Of a DNA stretch of 9,431 nucleotides, positions 1-6,313 are shown in pieces. This DNA is from Clostridia bacterium. Its GTDB lineage: Bacteria > Bacillota > Clostridia > Clostridiales > Clostridiaceae. Positions within the stretch are counted from its first letter, which is position 1. The number at the start of each line of letters is the position of its first letter. The notes under the pieces are model-generated. The model worked only from the letters and a program-made list of their open reading frames with translations, was not told the DNA's origin and searched no databases. The stretch covers positions 1 to 9,431 of the forward strand of contig RZYZ01000077.1 of NCBI GenBank assembly GCA_009930125.1. Reading direction: 5' to 3'. The position numbers and the translations under genes are program-made.

Positions 1-46
1 GCACATGGAAGTCCATGGCTCCACTTTTATTGTTTCTTTTGCTCAT
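1..46 (-). CDS. 5' end of an unidentified gene downstream of the PTS permease (partial)
   Basis: An ATG at 46 is preceded by a GGAGAAGGG-type ribosome binding site and starts an open frame that runs off the left edge (visible residues MSKRNNKSGAMDFHV). It begins about 50 bases after the permease stop codon with no hairpin between them, so the two genes are probably co-transcribed. In sucrose loci this position is often held by sucrose-6-phosphate hydrolase, but the fifteen visible residues contain no glycoside hydrolase family 32 motif. That identity is therefore context only; other glycosidases or unrelated proteins remain possible. Confidence 0.5.
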   Translation of the reverse strand, partial: MSKRNNKSGAMDFHV

Positions 47-95
47 GTTTCCCTTCTCCTCTATATCCACTGAAGAGTTCACCGCTTTATCCTTC

Positions 96-1477
96 TCACG
101 CTACGTTGAGATCCTTTGAAATTCTCTTGCTCTGAAGTCTTACAACCAGGAATCCTGTACCAAAGGCCGCTGCAATGACCAGAAGATACTGGATCATGGA
201 TGCCGCTGAATTGGTGTATAGCAGAAGTCCAGGGATGAATGTGATGCCCATGCCTGTGGCAGTAAGTCCGAAGATGTAAGTGACCAGTCCACCCACTGCT
301 CCACCGACGATTCCGGAAATGAAGATTCTAAGGCTTCTCAGGTTCACACCAAAGAGAAGCGGCTCTGTGATTCCGAACAAGGTGGAGGTGGTGGAGGATA
401 GAGCATTGGACTTCTTCAGCTTGTCCTTCATGATCAGCGCCGCGCTGATGGCTGCACCGAACTGTCCGGCCATGCTGGCTGTTCCCAGCGGATTCAGAAC
501 GTTGGTGCCCGTATCAGCCAGAAGCTGAAGCTCGATGATGGACAGAGAGTGGTGCAGTCCTGTGATGACCAGCACCTGCTGAAGACCTGCATAGATGATG
601 TATCCGATGCCCAGTGGTGCCTGAATCAGCATGACGATGAAGTCTGTGACCCAGATCTCCATGGTATGGGTGATGGGTCCTAAAATGAACAGCATCAGGA
701 AAATGGTGATGGTCAGTGTCAGAAACGGTGTAACCACCAGGTCGATCATCTGAGGCACGAAAGTTCTCAGCTTCTTCTCGATCTTTGCAACAAGGAGTCC
801 TGCCACGATGGCTGGAATGATGGAGCCCTGATAACCTACCAGAGGAATATCGATGCCAAAGAGGCTGAATGCCAGAGGCTCTGCGTTGCCGCCAGCCACT
901 GCCCACGCATTAGGAAGCTGAGGTGCAACCATCATAAGACCTACAACGATACCGATGATGGGATTTCCTCCGAACTTCTTGGTGGCGCTGTAAGCAATCA
1001 GTACAGGCAGGAAGGCAAAGGCTGTATCAGTCAGCATCTCAAACAGACTCAGCATGGTCGGCGTAAAGTTCACACCCAGTTCCAGAAGCAGACCTCGAAG
1101 ACCCATGAGCAGTCCCGTGGTGACCAGAGCCGGAATCAGAGGAATCAGAATATCCGCCAGAGTTCTGACGATCTTCTGCCCGGTATTCATATTGGAATAG
1201 ACATCTTCCTTGAAAGTTGTGCTGGTGTCCTTATCCGTCATCTGCATAAACTCCGCATGAATCTCATTGACCTTTCCCGTACCGAAGATGAACTGATGCT
1301 GTCCGGTATTGAAGAAATAGCCCTTGCTTCCAGTGACGTTCTCCGCTTTTTCCTTGTCCAGCTTGCTGTTGCCTTCAGAATGATTCTCAGTCTGGTGGCA
1401 CAATGCTCGAAGTTCTTGATGTTGTCTTCTCCACCCACTGCAGCAAGGATGTCTTGAATCGACTTTTCATGTTTCAT
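96..1477 (-). pseudogene. scrA: Sucrose/trehalose-class PTS EIIBC permease, split by a frameshift
   Basis: This is a membrane permease of the glucose-sucrose PTS superfamily, which imports a disaccharide and phosphorylates it. The EIIB domain starts at 1477 behind an AGGAGGAAAG ribosome site and contains the phosphorylation cysteine in EHCATRLRI (Cys26). After RIILK the frame is lost, and the protein resumes in another frame at NSKLDKEKAENV, continuing through the EIIC domain to the TGA at 96. Restoring one base at about 1371-1372 (codon GAC or GGC read as GC) would give LRIILK-x-NSKLDKEKA, matching the family, and a 460-residue protein of normal EIIBC length. EIIC contains roughly ten hydrophobic segments, a GLHHS motif (restored residues about 307-311) and GITEP (369-373). 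There is no EIIA domain, so a separate EIIA-Glc would be needed. The substrate is inferred as sucrose from the adjacent LacI regulator and fructokinase; trehalose or another glucoside is possible. The frameshift could be a real mutation or a sequencing error. If real, only a 79-residue EIIB-containing fragment is made from the normal start. Confidence 0.8.
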
Positions 1478-1537
1478 TTTCTTTCCTCCTAATGATTGGT
1501 ATAAGTAGCAGCAGCTTCCTCAAGATCGCTCTTGATT

Positions 1538-1553
1538 TTCGTACCGGTTCCAT
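1538..1553. promoter_or_regulatory. LacI-family operator-like palindrome, proximal
   Basis: TTCGTACCGGTTCCAT matches the idealised palindrome TTGGAACCGGTTCCAA at 13 of 16 positions and has the central CG typical of LacI-family operators. It lies 8 bases downstream of the TATAGA element at 1562-1567, the same spacing as the distal operator and its promoter. This repeated geometry is why I regard it as a real second operator for the adjacent LacI-type regulator. Confidence 0.5.
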
Positions 1554-1561
1554 TAAAATTC

Positions 1562-1589
1562 TCTATATGTATGATTCCGTCTGTCTTAA
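1562..1589 (-). promoter_or_regulatory. Possible proximal promoter of the PTS permease gene
   Basis: On the minus strand, TTAAGA (1584-1589) and TATAGA (1562-1567) are separated by 16 bases. Each matches the sigmaA consensus at four of six positions, so the element alone is weak. Support comes from the operator-like palindrome placed exactly as at the distal promoter. Confidence 0.35.
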
Positions 1590-1720
1590 CCCTTTGATCT
1601 TGCTGTATCTCACTCCTAATGAATGGGATATCGCTCTTGCAACATGGTATTTCGTCTGTTTTGTAAAGGATTTCCTGAACCCTATTGCAATGTATCTTCT
1701 TTTGTGGTATTTTCTGATTA

Positions 1721-1736
1721 TTGGAACCGGTTCTAA
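1721..1736. promoter_or_regulatory. LacI-family operator, distal (PTS permease promoter)
   Basis: TTGGAACCGGTTCTAA is a 16-base palindrome with one mismatched pair and a CG centre. It begins 8 bases after the -10 box of the strong promoter at 1745-1773 and so covers the expected transcription start, the standard place for repression by a LacI-family protein. The adjacent regulator at 1936-2919 is the obvious candidate. A weaker ACCGGTT element at about 1823-1829 could be an auxiliary site. Confidence 0.65.
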
Positions 1737-1744
1737 TTGATATT

Positions 1745-1773
1745 ATTGTAGCGGATACTTTTCCGTTTGTAAA
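1745..1773 (-). promoter_or_regulatory. SigmaA-type promoter of the PTS permease gene
   Basis: On the minus strand, TTTACA (1768-1773) and TACAAT (1745-1750) are separated by exactly 17 bases; each matches the consensus at five of six positions. Transcription would start near 1738, at the edge of the operator palindrome. It reads leftward into the permease gene. Confidence 0.65.
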
Positions 1774-1894
1774 GGGTATCAGTAAAAATTAATAGATTCA
1801 CAATCCATCTTCCATATCGAGGACCGGTTTCAGCAGATTCCCATTTTAAGAACGACTCCGCTTCAGGATTCCCATTCATTCTAAGAAAGGCGTG

Positions 1895-1925
1895 AAAAAA
1901 GACCTGAAGCAAATCACTTCAGATC
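1895..1925 (-). terminator. Rho-independent terminator of the LacI-family gene
   Basis: Read on the minus strand, GATCTGAAG and CTTCAGGTC form a nine-pair stem (one G-U pair) around a seven-base loop, immediately followed by six T residues. It begins 11 bases after the regulator's stop codon. It would separate the regulator transcript from the permease promoter downstream. Confidence 0.8.
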
Positions 1926-1935
1926 CTTCTAAGAG

Positions 1936-2919
1936 CTATTTTCTTGTGATGGTGGATTCCTTGGGCAGAAACTCGCAGCCTAAGGTGATTCTTCTTGGAA
2001 TCTCCTCTCCCTCGATGATGCGCAGAAGATTCTCCACTGCGATCTTTCCCATCTCCTTGTAGGCATACTTCACCGTGGTGATGGAAGGAGAAATGAGATC
2101 TGTGATGGAATACCCGCCGAAGCCTGAAACAGATACATCCTCTGGCACGCTCTTTCCTAAGGACACCGAAGCCTTGTAGGCAGCAATGGCAATGTTGTCT
2201 GTGGCGCAGATGATGTAGGTGGCCTTGGAGCCCTTGAGATAATCCTTCAGAAGCTGGACGGCTTTGTCGTAGTTGAAATCCACCACGACTTCCTCCACAC
2301 GGATGTCATCGGATAGGGAAAGTCCATCCAGTACGCCCTTTTTACGAAGTCTGCCTGCGGCTTCATCGGTTTCCGCGACTCCCACATAGAGCACATCCTT
2401 GTGACCCAGCTCCACTGCATGCTTTCCGATATGATATCCCGCATCCAGTTCATCGTGGACGATGGCGTAGGTGGCATCACTTCTCTGCCCCAGAAGGATC
2501 ACAGGAATGCCGATCTTACTGATGGCTTCCCGATGGGCTTTGGTCACTACCGTGGCAAGAAGGATGATGCCGGCCACTTTCTGCCTGGACAGCGCATAGA
2601 GGTTCTCCACCTCCCGGTCCACATCCTGGTCCGTGTTGGTGATGAGCAGCTGATAGTTCTTCTCCTTCAGCGCCCGGTCCACACTGCCCAGAATTTCATT
2701 GGTGGCATAGGAATTCAGTCTTGGAATGATGGTGCCCACCAGATTGGATTTCTTGATTTTCAGGCTCTGGGCAAAAGTGTTGGGCACATAATCCGTCTCC
2801 GCGATGATCCGGTCCAGTGTTTCCTTGGTTTTTTGGCTCACAGAACCACCATTGAGGTACCTGGACACCGTGCTCTTTGCAACCCCGGCAAGTTTCGCGA
2901 TATCATTGATTGTAACCAT
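1936..2919 (-). CDS. scrR: LacI-family transcriptional regulator of the sucrose-type locus
   Basis: This is a 327-residue sugar-responsive DNA-binding protein. The N-terminus (VTINDIAKLAGVAKSTVSRYLNGG) is a canonical LacI helix-turn-helix, followed by a hinge region ending near NTFAQSLK and a periplasmic-binding-protein-like effector domain (from about SNLVGTIIPRLNSY to the C-terminus). I chose the ATG at 2919 because the HTH begins at its second residue, as in the family, and a purine-rich AGGGGG site lies about 9 bases upstream. A longer frame reaches 2967 but adds a non-family leader. The gene lies between the permease and the divergent fructokinase, and its overall look resembles sucrose operon repressors. 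Two CG-centred palindromes at the permease promoter are its likely targets. The exact effector (sucrose-6-phosphate, fructose or another) cannot be read from sequence. Confidence 0.87.
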   Translation of the reverse strand: MVTINDIAKLAGVAKSTVSRYLNGGSVSQKTKETLDRIIAETDYVPNTFAQSLKIKKSNLVGTIIPRLNSYATNEILGSVDRALKEKNYQLLITNTDQDVDREVENLYALSRQKVAGIILLATVVTKAHREAISKIGIPVILLGQRSDATYAIVHDELDAGYHIGKHAVELGHKDVLYVGVAETDEAAGRLRKKGVLDGLSLSDDIRVEEVVVDFNYDKAVQLLKDYLKGSKATYIICATDNIAIAAYKASVSLGKSVPEDVSVSGFGGYSITDLISPSITTVKYAYKEMGKIAVENLLRIIEGEEIPRRITLGCEFLPKESTITRK

Positions 2920-2955
2920 TTCCCTACACCCCCTTTCCCTGCTGTATTTAGAATA

Positions 2956-2984
2956 ATCATACCACAAAGCGTGTATCCCACCAA
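2956..2984 (-). promoter_or_regulatory. Extended -10 promoter of the LacI-family gene
   Basis: On the minus strand, TATGAT (2956-2961) is preceded by TG one base upstream, giving an extended -10. A TTGGTG element (2979-2984) lies 17 bases further up. The -35 is poor (three of six), which an extended -10 can tolerate. The start site would lie about 30 bases before the ATG at 2919. Confidence 0.45.
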
Positions 2985-3035
2985 GAACCCCCAGCGAAAG
3001 AAATCTCGTCTCATCTCATTGACAGAGTCGGCAAC

Positions 3036-3064
3036 TTGAAAGACTATAGTAGTAAGAGGATGAT
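3036..3064 (+). promoter_or_regulatory. Possible promoter of the fructokinase gene
   Basis: TTGAAA (3036-3041) and GATGAT (3059-3064) are 17 bases apart. An alternative pair, TTGACA (3019-3024) and TATAGT (3045-3050), has better boxes but a 20-base spacer. Either would transcribe rightward into the kinase gene, divergent from the regulator. Confidence 0.35.
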
Positions 3065-3069
3065 AAGAA

Positions 3070-3084
3070 CTTGAACTGTACAAG
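3070..3084. promoter_or_regulatory. Palindrome between the fructokinase promoter and its gene
   Basis: CTTGAACTGTACAAG is a 15-base imperfect palindrome (CTTG-AC-GT-CAAG) starting 5 bases after the candidate -10 box at 3059-3064. Its position suits an operator, but it lacks the ACCGGT core found at the permease promoter, so a different regulator or no function is equally possible. Confidence 0.25.
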
Positions 3085-3118
3085 ATCGTAAAACAAAACC
3101 ATCAGGAGGTAATGAAAA

Positions 3119-3985
3119 ATGATTTTAGGTGCAATTGAAGCAGGCGGAACCAAATTCGTTCTGACTGTCGGCAACGAAAAAGGCGAACTCACAGAGAAAC
3201 TATCCATCCCCACCAGAACTCCGGAGGAAACCATGCCGGAAATCTACGCATTCTTCCGAGACAAGAACATAGAGGCCCTTGGCATCGGATGTTTCGGTCC
3301 TCTGGAACTGAATAAGGAGAAAGAGAAGTACGGCTACATCACCTCCACCCCCAAGCTCGCCTGGGCGGATTATGATATCCTGGGCAATCTGAAGAACAAC
3401 CTGAAAGTGCCAGTGGAGATTTCCACCGATGTCAGCGGCGCTGCCCTTGGAGAAGTCACCTTCGGTGCCTACAAAAAGGAAAACACCCTTCTCTACATCA
3501 CGGTGGGCACAGGCATCGGCGGCGGATATGTCATCGACGGAAAAATCCACAACGGCATGCTGCATCCGGAAATGGGTCATGTTCTTGTCACGAAGAACCC
3601 AAGAGATACCTATAAGGGCGCCTGCCCTTATCATGAGAACTGCCTGGAAGGCCTTGCGGCAGGTCCTGCCAACGAAGGAAGAACCGGCATGAAAGGCATC
3701 GACATCCCAGATGACCATGAATCCTTCCACTTCATCGCCGAATACATGGCGGAAGCCCTCATGAGCTATATCCTGGTCCTTTCTCCCACAAAAATCGTTC
3801 TGGGCGGAGGCGTCATGGCAAGAAGCCACATGCTTCCTGAAATCAGGCAGATCCTCGAGAAAAAACTGAACGGATACATCAAGACCGATCAGCTGAGCAG
3901 TCTTGACAGCTATATCGTCACGCCTTCTCTTGGAACAGAGTCCGGCATCAAAGGCGCTCTGGCCCTGGCCCTCATGGCAAAATAG
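3119..3985 (+). CDS. scrK: ROK-family fructokinase
   Basis: This cytoplasmic sugar kinase is predicted to phosphorylate fructose to fructose-6-phosphate with ATP. At 288 residues it has the normal length of bacterial ROK fructokinases. The N-terminal phosphate loop is GAIEAGGTKF (residues 4-13). The catalytic aspartate is in STDVSGAALGE (Asp104), and the second ATP motif is TVGTGIGGGYV (128-138). The ROK zinc site is visible as His154 in EMGHV, then Cys169, His172 and Cys175 in CPYHENC. GGGVMA (229-234) is the adenosine-side glycine motif. An AGGAGGT ribosome site lies about 10 bases before the ATG. The gene is divergent from the LacI regulator and convergent with the Xre gene. Fructose is favoured over mannose or glucose because the EAGGTKF start and CPYHxxCLEGLAAGPA stretch are typical of fructokinases and because a sucrose-class permease is adjacent. 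Confidence 0.88.
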   Translation: MILGAIEAGGTKFVLTVGNEKGELTEKLSIPTRTPEETMPEIYAFFRDKNIEALGIGCFGPLELNKEKEKYGYITSTPKLAWADYDILGNLKNNLKVPVEISTDVSGAALGEVTFGAYKKENTLLYITVGTGIGGGYVIDGKIHNGMLHPEMGHVLVTKNPRDTYKGACPYHENCLEGLAAGPANEGRTGMKGIDIPDDHESFHFIAEYMAEALMSYILVLSPTKIVLGGGVMARSHMLPEIRQILEKKLNGYIKTDQLSSLDSYIVTPSLGTESGIKGALALALMAK

Positions 3986-4005
3986 TTCTCCAAGTCAATA
4001 AACAC

Positions 4006-4050
4006 GAATCCCGAATCGGAACTGTTTAATCAGTCCTGATTCGGGATTCT
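4006..4050. terminator. Long hairpin terminator between convergent genes
   Basis: GAATCCCGAATC (4006-4017) pairs with GATTCGGGATTC (4038-4049). The stem continues inward with seven more positions (one mismatch, one G-U) to a TTTAAT loop, making a roughly 19-position stem. TTTCT follows on the plus strand, so it should terminate the fructokinase transcript. On the minus strand it follows the Xre gene but lacks a good T tract, so it may serve both genes unequally. Confidence 0.8.
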
Positions 4051-4093
4051 TTCTACTATTCTGCACTCAGAAGTATGATGAATCACCCATTCT

Positions 4094-4489
4094 CTATCGG
4101 AGCTTCTTTATGCCTCTGATTATGTATGGAAGGCCGAGGCCAATGAGACCGCCAGCGGTGCCCAATAGATAATTGCCCGTCACAACGCCAAGGCCAATAC
4201 CAATGATGAATCCGCCTAGAATGAGATTCTCTTCCAGATCCTCCTGATTTTCCCTTTCTTCCGTAGCATCACCTGTTAACTTCACGTCCGAAGCCTCTTC
4301 TCCCAGAAGCTCATCAAGGGATAGTCCGTAGTATGCACCCAGCATCTTCATTTTCTCCATGTCAGGGGTGGCTGCGCCTGTCTCCCATTTGGATATGGAC
4401 TGCCTGGTGATGTGAAGCACCTTGGCCAGCTCCTCCTGAGAAATCCCTCTTTCCTTTCTTAAATCCTTCAGTCTTTCCGAAAAAGTCAT
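4094..4489 (-). CDS. Xre-family regulator with C-terminal membrane hairpin
   Basis: This small protein has 131 residues. Residues 1-62 are a complete Xre/Cro helix-turn-helix of the type MTFSERLKDLRKERGISQEELAKVLHITRQSISKWETG, followed by the usual TPDMEKMKMLGAYYGLSLDELL tail. An acidic linker follows (about 63-88, rich in Glu, Asp and Asn). Then come two glycine-rich hydrophobic segments (about 88-104 and 106-124) and a basic end (RGIKKLR). This predicts a regulator tethered to the membrane by a two-helix hairpin; such Xre proteins are common in Firmicutes but mostly uncharacterised. A GAGGAGGTGAG ribosome site precedes the ATG. The gene appears monocistronic between the fructokinase and dodecin. 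No target can be assigned; its own promoter region holds a palindrome. Confidence 0.85.
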   Translation of the reverse strand: MTFSERLKDLRKERGISQEELAKVLHITRQSISKWETGAATPDMEKMKMLGAYYGLSLDELLGEEASDVKLTGDATEERENQEDLEENLILGGFIIGIGLGVVTGNYLLGTAGGLIGLGLPYIIRGIKKLR

Positions 4490-4508
4490 TCTGTCTCACC
4501 TCCTCTTC

Positions 4509-4541
4509 AGTATACTTTACACATCTCTTTTCCGAAAGAGA
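4509..4541 (-). promoter_or_regulatory. Possible Xre gene promoter with palindrome
   Basis: On the minus strand, TATACT (4509-4514) is a good -10 box close to the Xre start, with no clear -35. Just upstream, TCTCTTT-tccg-AAAGAGA (4524-4541) is a perfect seven-base inverted repeat lying where polymerase would bind. It might be an autoregulatory operator or simply a small hairpin. Confidence 0.3.
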
Positions 4542-4630
4542 AAGGCGTTTGCACCCTCGAACTTATTAGTTGCGCCTCTCATTTCAAGCTACCTCTTTCT
4601 TTATGCCTCTTCTCACCGGACCCGTTCCAT

Positions 4631-4659
4631 CAGAAAAGCCACCCGGAGGTGGCTTTCTG
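4631..4659 (-). terminator. Terminator of the dodecin gene
   Basis: Read on the minus strand, CAGAAAGCCACC pairs with GGTGGCTTTTCTG around a small TCCG loop, with one extra base in the run of A/T pairs. It lies 17 bases after the dodecin stop codon. The A/T pairs at the stem base provide the T-rich 3' side; no longer T tract follows. Confidence 0.65.
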
Positions 4660-4676
4660 TATTCTTCTGATTTTTC

Positions 4677-4877
4677 TTAGTCTACTTTGAAGGAAACCTT
4701 CACATTCACTCTGTAATTGACGATTTCTTCTCCTTCAACAATAGCCTGCATGTCTTTCACATACACACTCTTGATGTTCTTCACGGTCTTGGCGGCTTCT
4801 TTCACTGCTACCTTTGTGGCTGCTTCAAATCCTTCCGTGGATTCAGCCAGAATTTCAATGACTTTTACTACTGACAT
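4677..4877 (-). CDS. Dodecin-family protein
   Basis: This 66-residue cytoplasmic protein belongs to the dodecin family, which forms hollow twelve-subunit shells that in characterised members store or buffer flavins. The pattern is complete: a first strand (SVVKVIEILAEST), one helix (GFEAATKVAVKEAAKTVKN) and two further strands ending in VNYRVNVKVSFKVD. An ungapped comparison with the Halobacterium salinarum protein from memory puts Ser37 at the flavin-stacking Trp36 position and Arg56 at Gln55, and the protein has no tryptophan at all. Flavin binding in the standard way is therefore doubtful. A TAGGAGG ribosome site precedes the ATG. It has its own terminator and about 90 bases between it and the MFS stop codon, so it is probably a separate transcript. 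Confidence 0.87.
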   Translation of the reverse strand: MSVVKVIEILAESTEGFEAATKVAVKEAAKTVKNIKSVYVKDMQAIVEGEEIVNYRVNVKVSFKVD

Positions 4878-4968
4878 ATACTTACCTCCTAAAAATATTC
4901 ATTAAAGATATCTTAACAAAGAAGTGAAGCGATACTGTGACAATAGAAGAAACATTCTGTAAAGCTTC

Positions 4969-6165
4969 CTAACGGATGGCATCGGCCTTGGCTTTTCTGC
5001 CCTGAAGGATGGAAAGCACCACCAGTACCATCATCATGATGAGCACCACCACAATGGCACTCATGCCCGCATAGATGCCGAAGGCATCCGAGAGTGCCCC
5101 CGTGAGAATCGGCATCACGATGGCGCCGACGCCTCCAAGAAGGAGCAGTACCCCCATAGCCATGGGGAAATCTTTGATGGTCTTGCCGACCTTGGACACG
5201 GTGGTCGGATAAATTCCTGCCATGGAAAGCCCGATCCCGAAGATGGCGATGGTGATCAGTGTCACATTGGTGGTGGACAGCAGAAGGAAATAGAACAGTA
5301 CCGTTCCTGTGGTGGTCACAAGAAGAAGGGTCTCCTTCTTTATGCGGTCCCCATAGAAGCTCACGGCAAGTCTTCCTGCAAGGATGGCCATCCACAGCAT
5401 GGATGCCAGCCCCTGGGCATAGCCGATGCTCATGATATCCGCATCCACAAAATACTTCACGATCCATCCGTTGATGGTGGCTTCACCTGCCAGATAGAAG
5501 AAAAGAATGCCGGCATGAACCCAGAAGACCTGGGACTTCAGAAACTCGTAGCCCTTCTTTCCTTCCTTCACCGCCACCTTCTCCTTCATCTCCATTCTGG
5601 AGAAGAAGAACACAGAGAGTGAGGTCAGAACAACAATGATCATGGCACTGAGTCTCCATCCGTTGTCTCCTGCGATCTTCGTGGAGAAGATCACAAGGAT
5701 CGGAGCAAGGATGGCCCCCACCGCAAATACGCTGTGCAGAAAGCTGAGCGCTGAAGGACTGCTGTCGGAAACCTCGTTGACCATGGTGTTGTTGAAATTG
5801 CTGACGCTTCCTCTACTGATTCCTGTGAAAAGAAAAGCCACAAGAAGAAGCAGCGGACTGCCCGTTACAATCATCAGCGTAAATCCGATGACCACAAAGC
5901 TTGAGAGCATCACGATGGACCTCTTTCTGCCTAAGTAGAGCGGCAGAATGCCTGCCACAAACCCTGCAGCAAGATTACCCAGGGAATGGGCGGAGATCAG
6001 GGATCCGCTCAAGGTGTCGGATAGACCGTACTCCCTGCTTATAAGCGGAAGCAGTGACCCCATGACCATGGCAAAAATACCATTGACGAAAAACACATAA
6101 AACACTGCATTCAGGATGAATTTCTCCCGTTTGTCCAGTCTGGTGTAAAAATTTTCACGTTGCAT
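4969..6165 (-). CDS. Major facilitator superfamily transporter, candidate uronate or sugar carrier
   Basis: This integral membrane protein of about 398 residues has twelve predicted transmembrane segments. Typical MFS features are a cytoplasmic loop GRKRS after the second segment and the matching AGRLAVSFYGDRIKKE after the eighth. A charged loop around MEMKEKVAVKEGKKG lies in the middle. The sugar-permease look of the C-terminal half (GIGLSMAGIYPTTVSK) recalls FucP-like MFS proteins, but I cannot place it in a named subfamily. I chose ATG 6165, with GAGGA about 10 bases upstream. An in-frame TTG at 6189 with GGAG five bases before it would add eight residues and is a real alternative. It follows the GntR gene in the same direction, beyond a hairpin, at the end of the kdu cluster. 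This suggests uptake of 5-keto-4-deoxyuronate, unsaturated disaccharides or a related uronate. That substrate is inference only. Confidence 0.82.
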   Translation of the reverse strand: MQRENFYTRLDKREKFILNAVFYVFFVNGIFAMVMGSLLPLISREYGLSDTLSGSLISAHSLGNLAAGFVAGILPLYLGRKRSIVMLSSFVVIGFTLMIVTGSPLLLLVAFLFTGISRGSVSNFNNTMVNEVSDSSPSALSFLHSVFAVGAILAPILVIFSTKIAGDNGWRLSAMIIVVLTSLSVFFFSRMEMKEKVAVKEGKKGYEFLKSQVFWVHAGILFFYLAGEATINGWIVKYFVDADIMSIGYAQGLASMLWMAILAGRLAVSFYGDRIKKETLLLVTTTGTVLFYFLLLSTTNVTLITIAIFGIGLSMAGIYPTTVSKVGKTIKDFPMAMGVLLLLGGVGAIVMPILTGALSDAFGIYAGMSAIVVVLIMMMVLVVLSILQGRKAKADAIR

Positions 6166-6267
6166 AGTTATAATATCCTCATCTTTCAAATTCTCTCCAT
6201 GAACCCTGCCTGGTTTCTTTAAGCGGTTTCATGATTTCTTCTCTCTGTTTTTTTCTGAAAATGGATG

Positions 6268-6294
6268 GAAGGCAGACCTTCTCAGTCTACCTTC
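6268..6294 (-). terminator. Hairpin downstream of gntR (related to the one at 8933)
   Basis: GAAGGCAGAC (6268-6277) and GTCTACCTTC (6285-6294) form a ten-position stem around a seven-base loop; on the minus-strand RNA the odd pair is a U-G wobble. No proper T tract follows, only a short TTTT ten bases later. It may be a partial terminator or RNA-stabilising element between gntR and the MFS gene. Confidence 0.5.
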
Positions 6295-6313
6295 AATCTC
6301 TGGCTTGTATGTT

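Larger units (their letters stand above)
1478..1738 (-). other. Long untranslated leader of the PTS permease gene
   Basis: About 260 bases separate the predicted distal transcription start (near 1738) from the permease start codon. The stretch holds a second promoter-like element, a second operator-like palindrome, a perfect inverted repeat TCAAGA-tcgc-TCTTGA at 1520-1535, and a 10-base direct repeat ATCGCTCTTG at 1525-1534 and 1630-1639. I see no LicT/SacT-type antiterminator target, no riboswitch core that I recognise, and no terminator with a T tract. The forward-strand open frame across it has no homology that I recognise. Confidence 0.4.

Noticed and set aside
1478..1738. SacT/LicT-type antiterminator RNA in the permease leader
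   Set aside because: I found no conserved antiterminator-type hairpin overlapping a terminator. The only clear inverted repeat (1520-1535) is short and has no T tract.
1492..1740. 82-residue plus-strand open frame in the permease leader
   Set aside because: It overlaps two promoters and two operator palindromes, has no ribosome site before its ATG, and reads as a hydrophobic random product.
1751..1773. CcpA cre-like site in the permease promoter (ACAAACGGAAAAG region)
   Set aside because: It departs from the cre consensus at key positions and shows no symmetry, so catabolite control cannot be supported here.
2919..2967. Upstream start of the LacI-family gene at 2967
   Set aside because: The extra 16 residues precede a standard LacI N-terminus and would overlap the extended -10 promoter, whereas ATG 2919 fits the family exactly.
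2401..3039. 212-residue plus-strand open frame opposite the LacI-family gene
   Set aside because: It is antisense to a clearly conserved regulator, and the product shows no recognisable fold.
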